Below are positions 59,196-64,000 of a stretch of DNA of 64,000 nt, one piece after another. The notes beneath the pieces were generated by a model. That model was not told where the DNA came from. It did no database searches and saw only the letters and a list, made by a program, of their open reading frames with translations. The stretch covers positions 1 to 64,000 of the forward strand of contig NZ_JAEEGA010000016.1 of assembly GCF_017829975.1 (NCBI RefSeq), given 5' to 3'. This stretch comes from Vagococcus allomyrinae (GTDB lineage: Bacteria > Bacillota > Bacilli > Lactobacillales > Vagococcaceae). Numbering within the stretch: position 1 is the first letter of the stretch; each line of letters starts with the position of its first letter. A program made the translations under genes and the position numbers.

Positions 59196-59657
59196 ATGAC
59201 AAATGTCTTATTTGTTTGTTTGGGAAATATTTGTCGATCACCGATGGCGGAAGCGATCTTTCGTCAAAAAGTCATTGATAATGGGTTAGCTGATCAGTTT
59301 CAGATTGAATCACGGGCAACAAGTCGTTGGGAAGAGGGGGATCCACCTCATAAAGGAACCCGTAAGCTCCTCAGTTCAAAAGGGATCCACTGCGAAGACA
59401 TTCGTTCGGAACAAATGAGCATTAGTGATTTTCAGACGTTTGACTGGATCATCGGAATGGATGACCAAAATAAAAAAGACTTACTAGAAATGGCGCCAGC
59501 AGGGACCGCTGAGAAGGTTTACCTGCTGCTGGAAGTATTGCCTGAGGAACCGTACCGAGAAGTGCCCGATCCGTATTATACAGGGGATTTTGACCTAACC
59601 TTTGAGTTGGTGGATAAGGCTACCTCTAAGTGGTTAGAAGTTGTGCAATCCAATTAA
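59196..59657 (+). CDS. Low-molecular-weight protein-tyrosine phosphatase
   Basis: A 153-residue LMW-PTP. The P-loop VLFVCLGNICRSPMAEAIFRQ (C-x5-R, about 4-24) and the acid Asp in VPDPYYTGDFD (about 127) are intact. Such enzymes remove phosphate from tyrosine or arginine residues of proteins, in Firmicutes including YwlE-like protein-arginine phosphatases. Start ATG 59196 follows GGAGGAGAG. It lies 17 bases after the DUF188 gene, with a terminator immediately after the stop. Confidence 0.92.
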   Translation: MTNVLFVCLGNICRSPMAEAIFRQKVIDNGLADQFQIESRATSRWEEGDPPHKGTRKLLSSKGIHCEDIRSEQMSISDFQTFDWIIGMDDQNKKDLLEMAPAGTAEKVYLLLEVLPEEPYREVPDPYYTGDFDLTFELVDKATSKWLEVVQSN

Positions 59658-59688
59658 AAAGCATGTCGCCTTGGCGACATGCTTTTTT
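59656..59688 (+). terminator. Terminator after the phosphatase gene
   Basis: AAAAAGCATGTCGCC pairs with GGCGACATGCTTTTTT around TT, starting at the stop codon. Confidence 0.9.
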
Positions 59689-59689
59689 A

Positions 59690-59963
59690 CTTTATAGGAA
59701 AGTATAAAGCTTTCTCTATATCGTAGTTTGGATCCAGCTTCACGAGGCACCACTACGCTTCGCTTCGATCTCAACAAATTCTAAGTGCTAAAGCACTAAG
59801 CTTTGAAGGTCGAAGTAAGACAAAATTATTTTAGTGACAAAGGCCTCTATGCTTAATGCTTTAGCATTTAGCGATAGCGGACATCGAAGCGTAGCGTAGT
59901 AGCATCACTTAACTATTTTGCTATTTTTCTTTCAGGGCTGAACGCCTCGTTCAGCTTTTCTTA
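59690..59963. repeat. Mosaic hairpin repeat, short copy (B)
   Basis: Closely matches copy A (6852-7365) from TTTATAGGAAAGTATAAA onward, but lacks two internal blocks: after TAGCGATAGCGGACA it jumps to TCGAAGCGTAGCGTAGTAGC, and after TTTCAGGGCTGA to ACGCCTCGTTCAGC. The right end GCTGAACG-cct-CGTTCAGC-TTTTC is a terminator-like hairpin. The last three bases, TTA, are the stop codon of the minus-strand sortase gene, just as copy A supplies that of the O-methyltransferase. Confidence 0.88.
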
Positions 59964-60719
59964 ATTAAAGGTATTGGTTTCCAAGTTAAAGGCATTGGTC
60001 ATAGCCGTCGTGGCTTTTTTACCAGAGACCTTGTTGACAAATTCCCCTTGAATGATCAGGCGCTCAGTTCCAGAAAAATCACAGGTTACTAAGGTTAATA
60101 GTTTTTTGCCTTCCACATCTTCAATCACTTCAGATTGACTAGGGTCCACATATTTTTTCATCACGACTTTATAGGTGTAAATGTATTCTAAGTCGGTCAA
60201 ATACATCAAGGTTTCTGCTGATTCAGGTGCGGGAATATTGCTCAAGGGAGCGAACAGTAAGCTGCCATCATTCATATTGTGGCTGGCTAAGGCGTAGTTG
60301 CCTTCTCCCATTTGTTGTCCTTCTTTCATTGTTCCAGCCCCCGCAGACAAGGCGTAGTTGGACAGTCCTTTATAAATTGGCAAATTTAAGCCGATATCTG
60401 GAATGGCGATGCCACCGACGACATACAGCTGATCTTGGTAGACGCGTGATTTAACAACTGTCTCAAAGTCCAAGGATTCCACTGCATCGAAATCAAAACT
60501 AACGTCTTTTTCCATATTCAGTTCAATGTCTTTTCGTGACAGATGTTCAATGCGGTTTTTGTTGGACATCCATTTGACGATTTGATTCTTAATTTGATTA
60601 TTAAACACTAAAGCCAGGCCTACGACGAGCATTAAAGCTAATAATACATTGATGATTTTATTTTTTAAGGATGATTTTTTTTTCTTGGATCTTGATTGTG
60701 ACCGTCTACTTTTTGCGAT
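59961..60719 (-). CDS. srtA: Class A sortase, with probable non-ATG start
   Basis: A class A sortase joining LPXTG proteins to the wall. Its catalytic residues are His in ALASHNMNDG, Cys in LLTLVTCDFSGTERLII and the following Arg. The frame from ATG 60632 gives 223 residues but cuts the N-terminus and has no ribosome site. The frame stays open upstream, encoding KSRRSQSRSKKKKSSLKNK and the rest of the membrane anchor. AAGGAGG lies 8 bases before ATC 60719 (ATT 60725 is also in frame), and no ATG, GTG or TTG is available there. A non-standard start at 60719 (252 residues) is my preferred reading. Confidence 0.8.
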   Translation of the reverse strand: MAKSRRSQSRSKKKKSSLKNKIINVLLALMLVVGLALVFNNQIKNQIVKWMSNKNRIEHLSRKDIELNMEKDVSFDFDAVESLDFETVVKSRVYQDQLYVVGGIAIPDIGLNLPIYKGLSNYALSAGAGTMKEGQQMGEGNYALASHNMNDGSLLFAPLSNIPAPESAETLMYLTDLEYIYTYKVVMKKYVDPSQSEVIEDVEGKKLLTLVTCDFSGTERLIIQGEFVNKVSGKKATTAMTNAFNLETNTFN

Positions 60720-61004
60720 GGGAATGGCCTCCTTCTTAAAGGCTGGAAAGGATTACTCCTGAGCCTTCATGTTATTTCGCAATCTGATGTTCGCGAAACA
60801 TTCTCATTCTATCATATAATATCACACTCAAATGTTCAATGTAAACGTTCCGGGAGTGTCTTAAGAAAAGTTTATTACAAACGTATGTCTGGTAAACGGT
60901 TTCTAAAGTGGGAATGTAATCAAAACTTAAAAAAGAATAGGCCCAAATTGTTCGTGAAATGGGGTAGAATGGTATATAGTAGTGGATAGAAAGAGGTGAT
61001 GGCG

Positions 61005-61778
61005 ATGGCGTATATTTACATTCATTTGGATACAATTAGTAACTCAGTACTCTCTAAGGGGTTAAGTATAGCTGATTTTGCGCTGTCAGTTCCTGAAAAA
61101 CCTCAAAATATTTTACTGTTAGACCCGAATGCTGTTGAAGGTGAATTTGAATCTCATACTGGTTTGAAGATGATTCGTGGTCAAGGACCGGTAGAGGATT
61201 ATTATAATAGTCACGCGGCGAAACGGGAAATTGAAACGAAATGGATTGATTTTCGAGACATTCATTTTTTGCAGCAATTAACACCGATGGAGATTGCGGA
61301 ATTACTTTACTTTAGTCATATGGCGACCCAGCTCCATTCACCATTTTTTTATAAATTGCAAAATAATTTTGTTTATTTTGAAAAAAAAGATACTTTGGCT
61401 AAAGTTTTTTACCGACATCTGGATGATTTTTATGAGATAGTGGCTGAAAAAGTTCGCTCAAAGGTGTATCAGAAGATTAATGAACGGAAATCCTTTTTTA
61501 AAGCAGCCACACCAGTTGCAAGCATGGAGGCTAACCTGATGAAAGAATTTCGGTCAGTTTTTCAGGAAGGCGTTGTTTTAGATTTTAACCAACAAGAACT
61601 AAGGGATCAACTTTACAGTATCCCAGTCTACGTTGTAGAAGACCAGGTTAAAACGATTGATAATCGAAAATTCCGTCAAGAAGATCGCATTGCGTTGATA
61701 ACCTATGATTTGACGGCTAAAACTTGGTCAGTTCAACAAGATGAGTGGGATGCATTACCTAATTTAAAGCAAGTATGA
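61005..61778 (+). CDS. Conserved-looking protein of unknown function
   Basis: A 257-residue soluble protein that I do not recognise. It begins AYIYIHLDTISNSVLSK, has an aromatic-rich middle (LLYFSHMATQLHSPFFYKLQNNFVYFEKKDTLAKVFYRHLDDFYEIV, about 100-145), a basic helix, and a beta-rich end (YSIPVYVVEDQVKTIDNRKFRQEDRIALITYDL). No signal peptide or membrane segment. Start ATG 61005 follows AGAGGTG with 6-base spacing; earlier in-frame starts (GTG 60996, ATG 60999) sit too close. Divergent from the sortase gene and upstream of ddl, with its own terminator. Confidence 0.7.
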   Translation: MAYIYIHLDTISNSVLSKGLSIADFALSVPEKPQNILLLDPNAVEGEFESHTGLKMIRGQGPVEDYYNSHAAKREIETKWIDFRDIHFLQQLTPMEIAELLYFSHMATQLHSPFFYKLQNNFVYFEKKDTLAKVFYRHLDDFYEIVAEKVRSKVYQKINERKSFFKAATPVASMEANLMKEFRSVFQEGVVLDFNQQELRDQLYSIPVYVVEDQVKTIDNRKFRQEDRIALITYDLTAKTWSVQQDEWDALPNLKQV

Positions 61779-61813
61779 TCCTGTGATGGGATATATGCTG
61801 TGACCATACGTAG

Positions 61814-61868
61814 GAAAAAGACTGAATACCGCCTGAAATTAGTAGGGAAATTCAAGTCTTTTTTTTAT
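61814..61868 (+). terminator. Terminator after the unknown gene
   Basis: AAAGACTGAAT can pair with ATTCAAGTCTTT across a roughly 28-base loop, followed by T8. Confidence 0.65.
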
Positions 61869-62069
61869 CTCGAAAAATTGTTATAATATGTCTAATCGCC
61901 AGGGGTTAAATTTTGACTCTGATGGGAAAGCGTTGTACAATTTAAAATTGTCTGTTGAAATACTAACTGTTAAGTATCTGTAGGAATAAATAGAATAGAT
62001 GTTGCATTTGTTAAAAAGTGTTTCGCGATGGGGCTACAGTTGATCGCTAGACCAAGAGGAGGAAATGAT

Positions 62070-63122
62070 TTGAAAATCATCGCAATTTATGGTGGAAAGA
62101 GTGCTGAACATGACATTTCGATTTTGTCGACATTTTCAATGTTACAAGCAGTCTATTACGAATATTATGAAGTCCAATTAATATATATCACGAAAGCTGG
62201 TCAATGGTTAAAAGGTGCTTTATTGAAAGAAGCCCCTAAATCTGAAGCTGATTTGCGTTTGACACCAGAAACAGCTGAATTGATTGTGCCATCGGCGATT
62301 AAAGAAGAGGATAGTATCGTTTTTCCGATCTTACATGGACCAAATGGCGAAGATGGCACCATTCAAGGCTTATTGGAAATTTTAGCGGTCCCTTATGTGG
62401 GGGCGGGAGTCTTGGCTAGCGCCTGCGGCATGGATAAAATTATGACCAAGTATATTTTGCAACAAATTGGGATTCCGCAAGTTCCTTATGTATCAGTGGT
62501 TAAAACCAAGTGGAAAGATACGCCTGAGGAAGTCTTTGGCCAGTGTGAAGGGTCATTGGTTTATCCGATGTTTGTCAAGCCAGCTAATATGGGCTCAAGT
62601 GTAGGCATCAGCCGCGCCGAAACCCGAGAAGAATTGCAAGCGGCCATTGAAGAGGCGTTTCGTTTTGATCAGCGAGTCGTGGTTGAACAGGGGATTGAAG
62701 CTCGAGAAATCGAAGTGGCGATTTTAGGTAACGAAGAAGTTCGGACAACGGTCGCAGGTGAAATTGTGAAAACAGTCGATTTTTACGATTATGAATCCAA
62801 ATACATCGATAATACTGTCACCTTGCAAATTCCAGCTGAAATTCCCGAGGAGATCCATCAAAAGGCTCGGGAGTATGCTAAACAAGCGTATTTGGCGCTC
62901 GATGGTAGTGGCTTGAGTCGTTGTGACTTTTTCTTGACTAGCAATAACGAATTGTTCTTAAATGAATTAAACACAATGCCTGGCTTCACTCCTTTTAGCA
63001 TGTACCCGTTATTATGGGAAGAAATGGGCATTAAGTACGGAGATCTAATTGAAGAATTGTTACAACTTGGTTTGATGCGCTTTAAACAGCGACAAAAACT
63101 AGCGATGACGTATGACGAATAA
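62070..63122 (+). CDS. ddl: D-alanine--D-alanine ligase
   Basis: A 350-residue Ddl, ATP-grasp family. YGGKSAEHDISILS at the start, HGPNGEDGTIQGLLEILAVPYVGAGVLASACGMDKIMTK (about 85-125), KPANMGSSVGISRA and the omega-loop region DFYDYESKYIDN with the Tyr typical of D-Ala-D-Ala (not D-Lac) ligases, then LSRCDFF and LNELNTMPGFT. It makes the terminal dipeptide of the wall precursor, used by MurF just downstream. Start is TTG 62070, 7 bases after AGAGGAGG; the frame from 62028 has no site. Sequence is close to enterococcal Ddl. Confidence 0.95.
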   Translation: MKIIAIYGGKSAEHDISILSTFSMLQAVYYEYYEVQLIYITKAGQWLKGALLKEAPKSEADLRLTPETAELIVPSAIKEEDSIVFPILHGPNGEDGTIQGLLEILAVPYVGAGVLASACGMDKIMTKYILQQIGIPQVPYVSVVKTKWKDTPEEVFGQCEGSLVYPMFVKPANMGSSVGISRAETREELQAAIEEAFRFDQRVVVEQGIEAREIEVAILGNEEVRTTVAGEIVKTVDFYDYESKYIDNTVTLQIPAEIPEEIHQKAREYAKQAYLALDGSGLSRCDFFLTSNNELFLNELNTMPGFTPFSMYPLLWEEMGIKYGDLIEELLQLGLMRFKQRQKLAMTYDE

Positions 63123-63130
63123 TCAATAGA

Positions 63131-63156
63131 GGCTGGACGATTTCGTTCAGCTTTTC
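63131..63156 (+). terminator. Terminator of ddl
   Basis: GCTGGACGA pairs with TCGTTCAGC (one mismatch), followed by TTTTC. It resembles the GCTGAACG/CGTTCAGC hairpin at the ends of the mosaic repeats. Confidence 0.75.
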
Positions 63157-63293
63157 TGATGTTTAACAAGGGTTGAGAAATTAGAAACAGTCACAAGTTG
63201 AGACGTAGCGGTTGATCGGGTTGGCGATCATCTAGTTTGGTTGCTCTGAGTAGTCACTGCTTTGCGGCTCTTATTTCACGAGGAGGGATTTAG

Positions 63294-64000
63294 ATGAATT
63301 TATCGATAAAGGAAATCGCCACGGCGGTAGGGGCTCAAAATAGCTGGCAGGATTGGGCCAAGCTGACGGTTACGGATGTGGAGTTTGATACGCGTAAAGT
63401 AGGGGCAGGGTCGCTTTTTGTGCCGCTTCAAGGTGGAGCTCGTGACGGTCATGAGTTTATTCAGACCGCCATCGATCAGGGAGCAATGGTTGCTTTTTGG
63501 AGCGAGACAGTTTCAGAACGACCGGTTGATTTTCCTGTGCTAGTCGTGGCTGATACGTTGGTTGCCTTTCAGCAACTGGCTCAGTATTATTTAGCTAAAT
63601 GTGAGCCAAAAGTCATCGGTGTAACAGGGAGCAATGGCAAAACGACGACAAAAGACATGATTGCCAGTGTCTTAGGCCAGCAGTTTAAGACCTATAAAAC
63701 CCAAGGGAATTATAATAATCATATCGGTTTACCTTATACCATTTTGCATATGCCGGCTAACACCGAGATGCTCGTGTTGGAAATGGGGATGGACCATTTT
63801 GGTGAAATTGAGGTTTTGAGTCAGTTAGCAAAACCGGATGTAGCGGCGATCACCATGATTGGCGAGTCTCACATCGAATTTTTAGGAAGTCGTCAAGGCA
63901 TTGCTCAAGCGAAGATGGAGATTGTTGCTGGTTTAAATCCCGACGGCTTATTGGTTGTGCCAGGTGATGAGCCGCTGTTAGCTCCCTTGTTGGCTCCGCT
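63294..64000 (+). CDS. murF: UDP-MurNAc-tripeptide--D-Ala-D-Ala ligase, cut by window end
   Basis: The first 235 residues of MurF; the gene runs off the window. LSIKEIATAVGA at the start, the substrate-recognition part DVEFDTRKVGAGSLFVPLQGGARDGHEF (about 26-53), the Walker loop VIGVTGSNGKTTTKDM (about 105-120), GNYNNHIGLPYTIL and LEMGMDHFGEIE are diagnostic. It adds D-Ala-D-Ala to the UDP-MurNAc tripeptide in the cytoplasm. AGGAGGGATTTAG precedes ATG 63294. It follows ddl after a terminator, the order known from enterococci. Confidence 0.95.
   Translation, partial: MNLSIKEIATAVGAQNSWQDWAKLTVTDVEFDTRKVGAGSLFVPLQGGARDGHEFIQTAIDQGAMVAFWSETVSERPVDFPVLVVADTLVAFQQLAQYYLAKCEPKVIGVTGSNGKTTTKDMIASVLGQQFKTYKTQGNYNNHIGLPYTILHMPANTEMLVLEMGMDHFGEIEVLSQLAKPDVAAITMIGESHIEFLGSRQGIAQAKMEIVAGLNPDGLLVVPGDEPLLAPLLAP

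Noticed and set aside
60772-61035. 87-residue minus-strand reading frame
   Set aside because: It covers the divergent promoter region between the sortase and the gene at 61005 and overlaps the start of that gene; no ribosome site or family likeness.
62070-63122. VanA-type D-Ala-D-Lac ligase
   Set aside because: The omega-loop Tyr and overall sequence are those of a normal housekeeping Ddl, next to murF, with no van genes nearby.

Overview
The window is a 64 kb stretch of a low-to-moderate GC Firmicutes chromosome, most likely Enterococcaceae (Enterococcus/Vagococcus type). Supporting points are the Ddl-MurF gene pair with a Ddl very like the enterococcal enzyme as I remember it, strong AGGAGG ribosome binding sites with frequent TTG/GTG starts, two cellobiose/lactose-type PTS loci, LtaS, a class A sortase, and the Bacillus/Listeria-like order radA-yacL-ispD-ispF-gltX-cysE-cysS-mrnC-rlmB-yacP-sigH. 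The ispD/ispF pair of the MEP isoprenoid route is notable, because well-known enterococci such as E. faecalis use the mevalonate route.

Layout. 1-505: end of an IS200/IS605-type element with a broken tnpA. 538-6020: YibE/F membrane pair, an Mga-like regulator, a small unknown gene, and a two-gene unit of a sce7725-like protein and a PD-(D/E)XK nuclease-like protein. 6264-8829: VOC protein, a 500 bp mosaic repeat, an O-methyltransferase and a TIM-barrel protein. 8887-12400: TelA / XpaC-like / VWA-lipoprotein operon. 13023-20393: a LacI-regulated galactoside operon (PTS IIC, DUF3284, GH36 alpha-galactosidase, GH42 beta-galactosidase). 20592-24320: membrane-bound GH18 protein with a possible RNA attenuator leader, and LtaS. 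24637-32975: small peptides, GNAT, GyrI-like/WYL pair, TetR-M23 unit with a clear double operator, and a beta-glucoside locus (GH1, PTS IIC, LysR). 33478-43021: TPP enzyme with a MEKHLA protein, RDD, GNAT, APH-like kinase, nagR-nagA, a tRNA-like gene, phosphatase, LysR, YxeA and cupin genes. 43062-47254: M42 aminopeptidase, a sulfur operon (rhodanese, CoA-disulfide reductase-rhodanese, CstR-like repressor) and dut. 47526-58066: the conserved housekeeping cluster, with a Cys T-box ahead of cysE-cysS. 58383-64000: veg, YaiI/YqxD, LMW phosphatase, sortase, an unknown conserved gene, ddl and the start of murF.

How the genes work together. The galactoside operon imports and splits alpha- and beta-galactosides under one LacI switch; the GH1/PTS locus does the same for beta-glucosides. 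Both PTS loci have only the membrane IIC subunit, so IIA/IIB must come from elsewhere. The rhodanese-CoADR-CstR unit handles reactive sulfur. The cysE-cysS unit couples cysteine synthesis and charging to uncharged tRNA-Cys.

Between the genes lie two families of non-coding repeats: a nested palindrome of about 115-150 bp (three loci plus one truncated copy) with compensatory stem changes, and a mosaic hairpin repeat (two large copies plus fragments). Both have landed at gene ends and in places supply stop codons, terminators or ribosome binding sites. The best candidates for something undescribed are these repeats, the leader RNA of the GH18 gene, the tRNA-like gene at 39925, and the two-gene units 4412-6020 and 33478-35654. 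No CRISPR array, prophage or rRNA operon was seen.
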